A stretch of DNA of 64,000 nucleotides, from positions 49,476,001 to 49,540,000 of the forward strand of contig CM060733.1 in assembly GCA_030704615.1 (NCBI GenBank), read 5' to 3'. The notes under the pieces were generated by a model. That model was not told the DNA's origin, searched no databases, and was given only the letters and a program-made list of their open reading frames with translations. The position numbers were made by a program, and so were the translations under genes. The DNA comes from Takakia lepidozioides (Eukaryota; Streptophyta; Takakiopsida; Takakiales; Takakiaceae). Below, in pieces: positions 47,591 through 60,054 of this stretch. Position 1 is the first letter of the stretch. Every line of letters begins with the position of its first letter.

Positions 47591-49111
47591 TATATTCACT
47601 AGCTGTCCCTGTCTCCCATGTGGCCAAAAGATCAAGACGCCCAGCAGATCCAATGATATTTGAGGCCGAGGTCCACAATGCTCCAATGCCAAGGCACTTC
47701 CACTGTCTGCAATCAAAATCTAGACATCGTGCTACTGGGAAGTCCTTTGACGCACCAGTCATAACCCAGAGAAGAGAGGCATCTCTATGCCTAGACTCAC
47801 GGCAATTCCACCATCAACATTCCACAGAGAGGGGAGTCGTTGCGCCCTCAGGTAACACTCAAGTCCGGAGCCCACCATGAAACCAAGCTCAATCTTCACA
47901 TGACCTCACGATCAATATTACACACCAAGGAGCTGGACCATCCAACATTCAAATCAACCAGCCAATGCGTTCTATAGACTTTCAGGACCCAAAAGCAAAG
48001 ATTGGGATTGCATTGAACCCTCTGTTAGCCAACATCTGCCTCAGACCTCCAGCATTAAATCTGCAAGGATGCTCACAACTCAACACAGACAATGAACCGC
48101 AGGCTGCCTGTGTACCCCGCTGATATACTGGCGGGAAAAGCATCAACAATTTTCTATCACCTCACCGGAAAGAGAAGGCATGGAATCACTATGGCTAACT
48201 ACTAAGGATGTCAAAGAGTTTGTGGCCAAAAACCCGATGGACAACAGTCCCATTCCAACTCTTAAGGGGGAAATTGCAGACTACTTTAAAGCCTACCTGC
48301 CCCAATTCAAACTCTCCGGCACTGCCCCAATTGCATGGGGGGGCTATGTGGAAGACTACCCAGGGATAAGCGATGGCTCGTCAACTCAGATCCTGGCACT
48401 ACTAAATGCAGAAAAAAATCTGTAATGGCCCGCCACTCTCTAACGAATTGTGGGTTAGAGATGCAGCAGACTCGGCACCGTGGTGCTCCAATCAAGCTCA
48501 ATACAGGGCCAGAGACACATTGACAAATGGCTTTCAAATCCTTCAAGCTATTTTGGAAAAAGAGGATGCTGAAACAAGTGAACGAAGGGCTATGAAACAA
48601 CCACATGATGACTCATCTGACTCCGAGGAAATTCCACACGATCCTCTTCAACTTCTGCAGCCAGCAGAGATGGAAGAACAGGAAACTCAACCAAGGAGCC
48701 CACCTGTGATGGAGACAATGCAATCCCCCCCCCCCAATACTGACTTCACCTGTCATCCAGCCAGAAGGGCATTGTCAGGTATGGCTCCAACCTACTATAG
48801 TTTTTTACTATGCATGCATGATTAGAGACCCCCAGCGTTGTTGGGTGCTATGTTAAGCCCCAAGCATCGACGGAGATATCGCAAGACCTTGCCAACATTA
48901 GAGTGGTCAGACAAAGACAAAATCAGCTGATTACAACATTTCCCAGACAGTGTTGGTCCAACTCCCCTCGCTGTCTACAAGAAATTTTGGTTTGGAATGC
49001 CACCACCCAGTCACCAAGCGTCTCTGCAAAGCCTGCCCAAAGACCAATTCCAAAACCTATCTGACCAAGCCACTCTAAGCCACAAACCCATAGGGCTCTT
49101 CATTCAATTAA

Positions 49112-49957
49112 CCCCTAATGGACTAGGCAATTTCTGGTGGGCCCCCTCCAAAACAGGACATACCCTCACGGATGAGGGTATATCTCTCAGGAAACTAACA
49201 TCCACAGGGATGAACCGTATGAATGGGAGGCTACCTACTTCATCCAGCTGCTGTAAAAATTTCAGCTCATTCCACCGTGTCGTTTGGGAGATTATAAGAA
49301 ATTTGCAAGCCCAAAATTTGGGGTACACTCCAAATTTAGAGTGGAAAAATGGTTTGACCAGGAAATTGGATCGACAAAATATTTTTTCCTCGCAAGACCA
49401 TCCAGATTCCAATTATGTGGCACCTAAAGCATGTTCCCCCAAAATTTCAAAGCAGAATTCTAAAATCTTGATAAGGTTGCTTTGTATGGAAAAACAGGGG
49501 GGTCAAAAATACACCATGAAGCTCAAATGACATGGAATTCAGGCTTAGGGGGTCAAAATTTCCTTGGAATCACAATTGCTGCGGTGAAAGTGTTCCTTGA
49601 ATGATGAACTACTACCTCCAAAAAGAAATTCAGAATTCTAACAAAAATTCAGGTAGAGATTTGCATTTGTTTCCATTTGTACTTTTGCCTTGTTGTCACC
49701 CCTTCAGCCTGCCACGTCACTAAGTCAAACTTGCTGGACGACCAATTTTGGGCACCCTTGCACACTAAAAAAATTACTGACGGCAGGGCTTTCATTATTT
49801 TAGGGTGCCATAAAGACGGGCAAGTGCATGACATCAAGGTGCACAACTTTCCTTCAGAAAGTTTTTTCATCCAAGGTCATCCAACGATTTGCCATCGTGG
49901 ATGATTTCTGACATGACCCTGACGCGACCCGAAACGGGTCGCCTCGTCCATTAGGGG
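49112..49957. mobile_element. TTAA-flanked terminal-inverted-repeat element (piggyBac-like MITE), 846 bp
   Basis: The left end is CCCCTAATGGACTAGGC (49112-49128). The right end is its reverse complement with one mismatch (49941-49957). Both ends are directly flanked by TTAA (49108-49111 and 49958-49961), the target duplication typical of piggyBac elements. Next to the right TIR is a perfect 8-bp hairpin GCGACCCG-AAA-CGGGTCGC (49924-49942). There is no transposase and no convincing coding frame. It sits inside the LINE. Confidence 0.75.
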
Positions 49958-50122
49958 TTAAAAAGCTTCTCCTCCAAAGCTCCACCAGGATTGACATAGG
50001 TCAAAACACTACTCCCTAAAGACAAGAGAGCAAAAAATTTCTTCCAAGAAACCAGGCCATCAAATTTGGAGATTCTCTCTCCAAGCCTGCCAAGCTTGTT
50101 CAATATTGATTAAACTACACAC

Positions 50123-50866
50123 ATGAAACATAAGGGAATTGGCTCCTGCCAAACCTCCAGCAAAAAGGCCAAACTTAAAACCTGGCTTGCTCCATACCTT
50201 CACGAAGATGCTATCTTCATGCTGCAGGAACATAAACTTGAGATTTCCAAGATTATAGCTCTTGGAGACCAGCTTTGGCCAGCTGAGCACAACCACTGGA
50301 ACCAGACCATCGGAAACTCTAGAGGCGGCACGGTTATTTTTGTTAGCCCATCTCTCTCCAACCTGGTGACAGCCTCCTCCACATGGTTGCAAGGTAGAGT
50401 TCAAATACTGACTATGTTGATGCCCAACAATGCCGGAGCAATAGGAGTCATCAACCTCTATGCTCCAAACACTCCTCAAGAACGATCGATGCTTTGGAGT
50501 TTCATCTATGCAAAAATGGAAGTCGAGCCTAACATTTCAAAGTGGATCCTGGCGGGCGATTACAACATGGTGGAATCCAAGGCTGACAGAATGGGAGTTG
50601 GCTCCCAATGCCTTGGACTTCAAGAAGAGTCGGAGTGGCAGAAGCTGGTCCACAATTACTCCCTGTTGGAGCCTCGCCGTGCCTCAGCCTCAGGACCCTC
50701 TCCCCCGCTACAATATACCTGGTCAAACAATAGAACAGGAACAGAGCTCAGTATGGCCCGTTTAGACAAGTTTTACCTGTCCTCAAGCCTGGCTTTTCGG
50801 GCCAACAAAATCACCAAGAGCCCATTTTCCAGGAATTCGACCACGCTAACGTTCAGATTTCTCTAA
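50123..50866 (+). pseudogene. LINE ORF2 apurinic-type endonuclease domain
   Basis: The frame encodes GIGSCQTSSKKAKLKTWLAP, then AIFMLQEHKLE (the catalytic QE), then GGTVIFVSPS, INLYAPNTPQERSMLW and WILAGDYNM (the GDxN block). This is the standard plant LINE endonuclease layout. The C-terminal SDH-type block is disrupted, and frameshifts follow before the reverse transcriptase. Confidence 0.85.
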
Positions 50867-51490
50867 ACATGCATTGTCTTCCCAAAAGGGGCAGAGGTTT
50901 ATTCAGGCTCAACGCCTCAATTCTCAAAATTCCAGAGGTTCAACAAAAACTCAAGATAACCTGGCAGGAATCTGGTCAACTTATCCCCTGTCCAATTCGC
51001 TCATTCCTTGCCAAGCTCAAAGCTGCCAAAAATCAAAGCCAGGAAATTAGCCAAAAACTGGCTAGTGCAAGGAAGAAGAAACAACTGGCCCTCACTAAGT
51101 GCCTGGCAGTGTGCCAGAAAATTCTTGAAGGAGACCAATCTGATCCATTCGTCTTCCAAACATACGTGGAAGCAAGAATGAACTTGGACTCTTTTGAAAA
51201 GGGGTTGGAAACAAAGCTAAAAATCCAGGCAGGGATCAACTGGTCAACAAATGGAGAAAAAATGTCAAAATATTTTTTTGACAAAGTCCAAGTGTGTTGC
51301 GCAAGACAAGCAATCCCTGAGCTCCATGATTCGCAGGGTATCACTCAATCTGACCCCAAGAAAATCACTGCCACATAGCCACTTCGCCACCATTTTCAAA
51401 CAAAGGGAGCAATCAGAAGCCATTAACCAAGCCATACAAACATGCATCCAATCTCACCCTGTTAAAATTGGCTAGCAGGAAGCCGCTGCA

Positions 51491-52665
51491 TTGGACGGGG
51501 CATTCATAGAATCTGAGCTAGGTTTAGCTCTGGAATCTATGTCAAAGCTCAAAGCACCAGGAGAAGACGGAATGCCAATGGAGTTTTTTAAACTGATGTG
51601 GCAACACATCTCTGCCGACTTCTGTAAAATGGCCAATGCCATCAAGGACGCTGGGGAAATGCCCAAAGAGTTGTCACAAGGGGTAATAGTGCTTCTTTAC
51701 AAAAAGGGTGAGAGAAGGGACATAGCCAACTACAGGCCAACCACCCTTCTCAATGTCTCGTATAAAATCATCGCTAAATCCCTCGCCCTTTGCCTTCAGC
51801 CTCTGTTGCCCACACTCATTAGATCAAGCCAAACTGGCTTTATCAAAGGCAGATTCATCCTAGACAACATATTGCTTGCTAACAAGACTCATTCTTATGC
51901 CCAAGACAATAACCAAGCAATTGCCATGCTACTCCTTGACTTTGAAAAGGCATTTGATAAAGTAGAATGGCCCCTCCTAATGTCTTCAATGTTGAAAGTA
52001 GGGCTATCCCCTGACTTCTGCAAATGGGTCTCAATCTTGCTCCAGAATGCCTCGAGCAAAGTGATGGTCAATGGCTTCTTATCCTCACCCTTTCAGCTGC
52101 AACACTCGGTTAGACAGGGCTGCCCTCTGGTACCCTTCATATTTCTTATAGTGGCTGACTCCCTTGGTCATCTCCTGGAATGCAATACAGATATTAGGGG
52201 CCTTACAATCCCTAGCCAGCATCCCAACCAGCTGAATATCAAATCATCAATGTTCGTGGATGATATATACTGTGCTTTACCTCGACACTAGCCCCCGCAC
52301 CCTTGAAAAAACAATCTCTACCTTGGACACCTTCTGCCTGGCATCCGGCTTCAATGTAAACTGGGGAAAAACGGTTGTTGTGCTGGTTGGGGATAGATCC
52401 AAGTCAGAAATTGGAGATAACCCCATTTGGGGTAGGGCTCAAATGGCTCAAAATCGGGGAAAGTACCAAGCTTCTAGGTTTTCCATTCGGTGTTAACCTT
52501 TCGGAAGAGCAAAGAATAGGACCAATCATAGACAAGCTGAAACGCAAACTTGTTTTCTGGGGATCCAGACACCTCTCTCTAACTGGAAGGGCACTGATAG
52601 CCAACCAGGTTATTATGGCCAGCATTTGGTACTTTGTATCTGTGTGGAGCCCATCCCCAACTTAA
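51491..52665 (+). pseudogene. LINE reverse transcriptase
   Basis: It encodes LKAPGEDGMPMEFFK, then IANYRPTTLLNVSYKIIAKS, then SSQTGFIKGRFILDNILLA, MLLLDFEKAFDKVEW and SVRQGCPLVPF, and the active box MFVDD at about 52250-52265 (normally FADD). After a stop at 52291, further frames carry TLDTFCLASGFNVNWGKT and LVFWGSRHLSLTGRALIANQ. This is the classical L1-clade order, clearly non-functional now. Confidence 0.88.
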
Positions 52666-53302
52666 AAGAAATGAGGAGAATCATAAGAAATTTTGTTTGG
52701 GGAGCAAGCTCCAATACTCAGCACGTCAGACCTGCAATTTCTTGGGCCCAAATCTGCAGCAAAAGAAAGCTAGGGGGGCTTGGTATCTTGGATCCAGCCA
52801 ACCAAATAGACGCCTTACTTGGAAAATGGATCTTGAGACTATTGGGACCCCATTCTTCTTGGTGGAAACCACTGGTTCTGAGGCATATCCTTCAAAGCTC
52901 CCCCTGAAAAATGCCCAATGGTCAAGCTCAGTTCGTTGGATTGTTAATGGTTTCAAGCATAAAGAGCCTAGCTCTCCGCTATGGAAAGCAATATGGAAAG
53001 CATGGGGCAAGTTGAGGCCATACCTCATCAAATGAGAGCCCTCATCTTACGAGGAAGTCATTTGTCAACATCTTTTCCTTAACTCCAACACTCACAACCA
53101 GATTGACCGTGGATCTGCGAAGAGGTGGTCTGCCTAGGATCACCATGGAATTGCACAGATCGGAAATATCTGGTCGGGCTCAGCACTATGGTGCCAGGGG
53201 CACATAAACCAGATTGTAGGAGCAGCCAGAGGAAATGCAGGTTATGCTAGCATCATCCAGACCATCCCTGCATCTTGGATATGCATCCTCCAGCAGGGGC
53301 CG

Positions 53303-54477
53303 TTGCCTCCATTGCCCGACACTTGGGTTACATGCTCAGCCAGACCTAATCAGGTCATTTACGTGACAGATTTCAGCAACATTCAAATCATTGGCCTCGC
53401 TATGCACTGCTGCCCTCAATCAAACATCCTACACCTTATTCGAGCACACCCGGTCAACATCAAAGGGGGGAACTTCTCCCCTGTCAGAGTATGCCAATGG
53501 TCAACTAGTGAAAAGCTCATGAACCCCGCTAAGCCTCCCGGGTCCGCCTTGATCACTTGGATTAAGGCAAATACATTTGTATGGATTGGGGGCAAACCTA
53601 TCATGCAACTTCAGTTGGACCCTCAAGAATGGACATGGGATCTTGATGGAAAACCATCATTTTTTCAATACACTGCCAAAAGAGGGTACAAGTGCCTCAA
53701 CACTAGCTCCATACCCTTCTCCAAATGGGACAACAAATGGAGAGCCTATGGATTTCGAAACGAACGATGGCAAATAATCTGGAAAGGGATATGGGTCAAA
53801 ACCAGACCTACAAAGCTGGCTGCTTTTCTCTGGCAGATCGCAAATAGAATTTTAAAGGTAGGGTGTTGGCTTCAATTCACCCGTGCACTGCTCTGCACAT
53901 GCTGCTCGCTTGGGTTTCAGAATCCCTGGAACACTGCCTACTGCAATGCAACATACCTTAAAAAATCTGGCCCAAAATTCACTGGATGCTCGGACATTGG
54001 CATGACCAAACCTCTTTAACTCCAATCAACCTGCTACTGAATTACGATCCAATCACCAATCAACCTTTATCCCAATGCCCAGTTTTTGACACAATCAGGG
54101 CTGTCGGGCTTTGGCACATCTGGAAAGCCAGATGCGCATGGACCCTGGGAAATACAAAATTCACTATCTCATTCATTCTAGCTATGATCTTCTTTGACAT
54201 CCAAACTGAAGCTCGGAAGGCCTGGGCCAAACTTTCTGCAAACATCTGCAAGCATCCGCAAGCTCAATATCAGCTCCACCACGACTTCATCACCTCATGG
54301 GCAATGCATCGAATCGTATGCACAAGCCCTTCGCCAACACCTGCATTTGGAGTTCCATCCCTCAAGAATGGAGAAATTGCAACTCGCCACTGCCCTGAAT
54401 CGCTAGACTCCGACCGCGACATCAACTGGAGACACATCAAGGGCAAGAGTTCGCTGAAGCTCAACTTCGATCACTGA
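53303..54477 (+). pseudogene. LINE C-terminal region (zf-RVT and RNase H start)
   Basis: The frame to 54019 contains KTRPTKLAAFLWQIANRI and a Cys-rich CTCCSLGF segment typical of zf-RVT. The next frame has AVGLWHIWKARCAWTLG and ends with SLKLNFDH. The last block matches the beginning of the RNase H domain (KLNFDGA) found in some plant LINEs, cut off at once by a stop at 54475. Confidence 0.65.
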
Positions 54478-54841
54478 TCACATCGTCTTTCTTCTCGGGC
54501 TCTCCAGAATGCTCGTCAAAGTCCTCACTAGGTAGACATTTACAAATTTTGATCCTTCTTCGTAGGGGTACAACACAACACTTAATTTTCTGCATTTATG
54601 CATCATTGAACTGCATGGGGTATGGCCGACTATGGTCGACCATCCTCTCGTCCCCGGACCTTTTTGGTCCTCGTCGTGGCCGGTTCGGCAGTCTCTCTTG
54701 ATTATGTCTCGGGCTCGTCCCTCATCCCATGGATGTGTATCATGCCTTATGGCATCAATGGGGTTAAATTTTCCCCAAAAATTAATGAATTGGCCAACGC
54801 CTTTGAAAAAAAAAAAATGTTTTTTAAAAAGAGGTCCGAAC

Positions 54842-55721
54842 CAGTGTTGGGCGGTTCTTGCATTTGTGAAGGAACCTTCGGTTCCGGTTCCACAATTATT
54901 TCAAGAGACGGTTCCGGATCCGATTCCGGTTTTTTTTTATTGAGCCGGTTCCGGTCCGGTTCCGGATCCAACTTTTAAACATGGGGGCGGTTCTGGTTAC
55001 CGGTTATTTGCTGATAAAAACCATCGGTTCCGGTTAGGTTCTGGTTCTATTTTAAAAATATATTTGTTTAATTTAATTAGATTTAAAATATTTTATCAGT
55101 CCGGTAGATTAAATAGCAGTGTATTCACATATTTGAACTAAAATCCAACGATTTTGTTAGTTTTCAGTAACACAAAAAAACAAACAAAAATACTCTAAAT
55201 AAACTGGTAGAAGAAAATGGGTAAAATTCTATGGGTTGAAAGTATTATTCAGCTACCTGGCAAGTATTGGCATCTTCAAACATTTTATTAATGAACTTAG
55301 CCAGGATATCATGGAGCTGGAGATTGAACCCAAGATCTCATGGCGCTGAAGCATTGAACATAGAATCTCATGGCCTTCAAGCATTGAACCAGGATCTCAG
55401 GAGCTTGAGAGCATTAAATAAGTTTTGCCCCGGGCCACCAGCCCCACCAAGGGGTCAAGAACCTGAACCTGTTTTTATCCCCATGCGCCCCCGGTTCTCA
55501 CACCCAGCAGCAACCGCCGGTTCGGTTCTGCGCCGATCCCCATTGGCAGGTTCCGGTTCCGGGTCAGGTTCTATAGGAATGGGCCCGGTCTGGTCCGGTT
55601 AACCTGAACCTGAACCTGAACCGGCGGTTAGGTTCTATAGGAATGGGCCCGGTTCTGGTCCGGTTAACCTGAACCTGAACCGGCGGTTAACCTGGTCCCG
55701 GCGGGTAACCGCCCAACACTG
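54842..55721. mobile_element. hAT-like non-autonomous element, 880 bp
   Basis: It begins CAGTGTTGGGCGGTT and ends AACCGCCCAACACTG, perfect inverted ends of 15 bp with the CAGTGTTGG start common to hAT elements. It is flanked by an 8-bp target duplication with one mismatch, GTCCGAAC (54834-54841) and GTCCCAAC (55722-55729). The subterminal parts are full of GGTTCCGG and AACCTGAACC repeats, including a tandem copy of about 60 bp at 55560-55700. No transposase is present. The low-complexity Gly/Ser frames inside are not genes. Confidence 0.85.
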
Positions 55722-56356
55722 GTCCCAACCATGAAGTATTAAATCAAAACAAAAGAGAGAGAGAAGACTCCGGCCGCGACCTGTGTAACGCGTAACTAAG
55801 AGCCACTTCGCCTCACGGCCAGTGGGTTCTTGGGGGTGGGCCTATACCAAAATGACAATACTTACACTCGACAGTTGTCGGAGCAGGATTTGAACCCAGA
55901 ATCACCTGGGTGGCACTATCCATCCTAAATCAGGCGGTGCCCCTTGAATGGTTTTGGATGCAGGCTGCTCGTGTCGATTTGGGAAATGCTCTGCCCAATC
56001 CGAGTACAGAAGAGTTTAACGGACAAAAGCTGCTTGTCAGCAAGTTATGGAGAACACAGAATGTGGTGATATAGCTAATGCAAACCTCAGCAACCGTTTC
56101 AATTCCTTTGGACTCTGAACTCTGCGATCGGCATCGTTGTTCTCCAGTTATTGAAATTTGAGTGGGTTTTTGGGTTCTGACGTGATTGCCTCAGAAAGCA
56201 AGAAATTTGGAGGCAATGGGTGGGAGCAATTCAGAGGGGAGGAGTGCAAGAGAGAGATCGGGGTGCTGGAAGGCGAGGCAACCTTGAGGCTCTTGAGCTC
56301 CACGAAAAGTATTTTGCTTTCTATTTGATACAAGAGATGGAAGCAATCTGAACAAG
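55722..56356. other. Spacer with possible SINE core
   Basis: Reverse complement 55886-55896 is GGTTCAAATCC, a perfect Pol III B box, within a block shared with 38400-38480. Otherwise the interval is the 5' flank of the gene starting at 56357. Confidence 0.3.
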
Positions 56357-59300
56357 ATGGAGACGCAAGGGGATAATTGGGAGGGGGTGGGGCAGATGAT
56401 AGCGCCACCGCCAGATCGATGCCAGGCGTGTTTGCAACATTCCTCAACATCTGCCTTCACCCCGTGCAATGTCCTGTCCCCCTTGGTCACCAATCTTTCA
56501 AGAGGGTATCATGACGAATTGCATAGACACGGACAGGTCGAATCGCATGGGGATGACAGCAATGCTTTGAACTCACCTCAACCGTATGATCCTTACTTGA
56601 ATGGCTCACTACACGAGGCGGGAGATGATGGTTTGGAAGTTGGAGAGAGTCCTCCACGGAGCTATCAGGAAACCCTGCTAGCGGCAGGGGTTTCTCAAGA
56701 CCATAGTTATGTATCTGTGGGGTATTATGAACCAGGAGTTGCACCCGATGCGTATCAAGACGGCCTTGGTCTAGCAGAGACTTACCGAGACGATTTAGGT
56801 TTTGAATCCGAGCCTCAACACAGGCAGGAAGTGATCGAGCCTCAGCAGGCGAGAAAGAGAGCTCGTCGAGGAGCATGCAAGACTCATGCACATTATATGA
56901 AAGGGCGGACGCAGGCCTTGCAATATGTGTTGCAGTTGCCATTGAAAACGCGGCAGCTGATTTGCGTGGCCGAATTTTACAGACACATGGCCCTCTCCTC
57001 CCTCGACTCTCCATGTAAGGTGCCTGCTCAACAACTATACCAACAATTGACCAAGAATGCCACTCCTCTGCTTTTCTGTACGTCTTCTTGTAGCTGCTGT
57101 TCTTAAAATATGAACCAAATAGTCTTGACAGGATGTACATGTGACTAACTCTATGTGGATGGTTTAGTTAGATTGCTCTCGCAGAACCTACATATCATTC
57201 ATTTCTTTCACCTTTGTTCCTGCTCTGATCAGCAAAGGTCAGTAAGTCGCATATCAATGCCAAAGATGTCAAATTTAGGATTGAAAATGGATAAAGAAAG
57301 AATTTTGGTGATCTCAGCGGGAGACAGGATTGCTCCTTTTCAAATGGTAGTAGGGCTTAAGAACTGCCAACCTCCTACCAAGCAGCAGCATCCTTAAGGG
57401 GTGAAGTATGCATCAACTTTACAAATGCTCCAGGCTTGTACTGGTGTCTTTCTTTTCCTTAGCTACCAACTAACTTTAAAAGACGTCACAAATTTGAATA
57501 GCTCTTCCGTGCAGAAACTTTAGGTTTCCAGTGGAGCCCGCTGTGCAGACATGCATTTTGGCCTCAAATTCGGCTAAAGTGTGTGCATGTTCTTGTGAGG
57601 TGTCTGTCCAGACAATTTAGGAAATTGTGGATGATTTGGTTATCATATCGTACCTCCAGCTTTCAGGGTCAATGAAATGGTGTACTTCAACCCGCCAATT
57701 TTTCAGTCTCTCCTCTTCCGTATATCTCTATCCTTATGTGCATTTGTTTCCCTAAGATACAGATATGGCTTACCAATACCCCTTGTCAGTACGCTTTCTC
57801 TCCCCTCTCCCTTTCTAGGTCCAAAATGGGGTCCACCAGGCTAGATCAGGGGTTGTTCAAGGTTACGCTGTCTGTCACAGCAATCCCTCAAGAATTGCTG
57901 TTTGTACGAAGAAGGGTTAGGAGCTTGCTGGAACACCTTCAGGGACCCAGCACACTGCCAAGCAGAAGAGATTTTTCCATGTGGCAGTAGCCAAAACGCC
58001 GAGAGTTTGATGGGAGTAACCTTTTATCATTACATTCCCTGAGTTTCATATTACAATCTGTAGTTTTGGGTGTCTTTGTCATTTAAGTGAGTCTTGCTCT
58101 TTGACTCCCTGTTTCTCCCTCTCGCTGTCTGATTTTTGGGCCATGTATGTCCCATCCTCTCCAGTTCTGGGTTGGTAAATAGCATTACATTCTCAAAAGC
58201 TGGATTTTTAGATTTCTGAGAGAAAACTTTTGGGGCACTGAGCAGGTGACTGAAGCATATCGGCAAGGAGGTGAGTCTGTTGGTGTATCCATGCGCACAG
58301 CAAGGAAATGGGTGGACGACTGGGACATCCGAGGGGATGGCACCTTTTCTGAGTCCCTGCAGGTTTTCATCCTAACAGTTACACCCACCTCAAAACTGCT
58401 TGTTCATAGTGTTATATAGCAAAAGTCCCTGCAAGCAGTAACCAAACCAAATTACCCCGGCCTTTTCCACTCTCTAGTGAAACCGGGGCAGAGGCTTTCG
58501 ATCCCCTTGACTAGACTACATTTGACAGTTACTGTATTGATGCCCTTGATTTATGCCTTAATGTGGCAGTAGTTTGGTCTACATTGCATGCAATGTCAAA
58601 TGGAGAGCTTTCATCCTGACAGTTGATGATAGCTGAATTCTATCCATAGGCTCGGTCCGGGCACTGGAGCAGGACTTGTACTGCTATAGCTTCAAGCCAC
58701 ATGTTTACCTTTATGGAACTCTCCAACCATCGTCTAATATAGTCTCCATGTTATGAGTTTTGTGAGTACGATATGTGACTTGGGGTTCCCCATGGAGCTG
58801 ACCCAAGGTTCTGCATTTATAGAGAGAGCAGAGTCCTGAAATGTAATTGTGCTTGTCATTGGGTGTTAAGTTATCTTTTGTTGGCAGGGGAAGCATGTGA
58901 AGGTGGAATGGTTGTTGCAGCCAGAGCATTTGCAGAACCAAGCACGTGCTTGGATACATCAGAATTGCCCCGAAAAAGGTGACCCTCCTGGACGGGACTC
59001 CATAGTTGCCCGTTTCCGCGATTTCTGCAACAATGATCTTTTACGAGACATTCAGGTAATACTCATTGCTGTCCTCACGCCTATTCTGGACTTCAAGCAG
59101 GTAGTGTAATATCAGTTGACAAGAGATGAGAAAGGAAAGAGAGTGAGGAGAAGGAACTTGAGCTGGCAGTTGTACCTCTTGACATGGAAAGACAAGGTCG
59201 CCACAAACGTGATGGAACCAATGAAGTGACCCAAGGCTAACAGCTGGAAATGACAATAAAGACAAATGAATTTGACAGATCATGACAGATCATAATAAAA

Positions 59301-60054
59301 GCATGAAACAGAAAGGAAGAAGCTCTAAAACTAACCAGTAACAGTAGTCCACCAAAATTGATTTCGCAGTATGAAATTTGCATGATGGAGTTTACATCTG
59401 AAAAGTAGTGCCTCAGTAAAACAGCCTGAGCTATTCAAGGTTGTCTCGATTCCAGGGCCACATATTTATCCATGTGTACTAAGAAGATCAAGAAATTTCT
59501 TCATCAGTATACATGTTGTATTTGCAGCTTGGCTGAAAGATGATTGAGAGGGAGGGACATAGAGATAAGCTAGCTTGCGACATAAGTGTGGTGCTGCTTT
59601 TGGACATCGTCACACCATGTACTCTCACAGAAGTGTGCGGTTCTTGTTGTTTAAGAGGGAGGTCACAATTTTTAGTCCAAGTCCAGCGAGAGAGAAGGAG
59701 AAAACTTGTCACATTCACAGGCTGCCCGTGGACACAGTAAAACAGTACAGTGACAGCAAGACCTGCCTATACTGATTTGAGCCCTGTGATGTCTACTGTT
59801 GTTTGGTGAGTGACGGTTGTGGAGTCAATGAATGCTTGCAGGCAAAGCCTATGCAGGGAAAGGAGAATGGGCTGGAATTTTCCATGAATACGACGCATCG
59901 AAAGATATCCACCGAAACCGCAAGATCATGGTTACATAGGCTTGACTTTCATAATTTCAAGGACTACAGGGGATCTGCCAGAAAATCTAAGTCTGGGTTT
60001 CCTGATACTCTGGCGAGTGCCGGGGAAGGTCTGAGCAATACCTCGGTTTTATAG
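56357..60054 (+). CDS. HTH-containing, DDE-transposase-like N-terminal gene (incomplete model)
   Basis: A multi-exon gene. Exon 1 (56357-57077) encodes an acidic, Tyr-rich region, then KRARRGACKTHAHYMKGRT and LICVAEFYRHMALSS. Three later exons join in phase 0 by GT-AG: 58246-58362 (VSMRTARKWVDDW, a helix-turn-helix, then GTFSESLQ), 58888-59055 (GKHVKVEWLLQPEHLQNQAR and ARFRDFCNNDLL) and 59842-60054 (KISTETARSWLHRLDFHNFK, then a stop). This order of HTH, G-x-FSES-x-x-GKH-K, RAW/FCNxxLL and IS-x-x-TARRWLHxLGF is what I know from large DDE-endonuclease transposon proteins, immediately before the catalytic domain. No DDE domain follows here. It is either a domesticated truncated protein or a decayed transposon gene. 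Exons between 57077 and 58246 are uncertain (possible at 57819-57985). Family name is inferred from pattern only. Confidence 0.5.

Larger units (their letters stand above)
46100..54817 (+). mobile_element. Plant LINE (L1-type non-LTR retrotransposon), degenerate
   Basis: In order on the plus strand are an ORF1 with zinc knuckle, an APE-type endonuclease, a reverse transcriptase, a zf-RVT Cys-rich region, the start of an RNase H-like segment, and a 3' tail ending in A12 at 54806-54817. All coding parts are broken by stops or frameshifts. A TTAA-flanked DNA element (49112-49957) interrupts the spacer between ORF1 and ORF2. The 5' limit is approximate. Confidence 0.85.

Noticed and set aside
45640-54834. 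LINE target-site duplication AAAAAGAGG
   Set aside because: A 9-bp match exists near 45650 and after the poly(A) tail at 54825-54833, but it is A-rich and short, and the LINE 5' end is not otherwise supported there.
54634-55602. Gly/Ser-rich open frames
   Set aside because: They arise from the GGTTCCGG and AACCTGAACC repeats of the hAT-like element.
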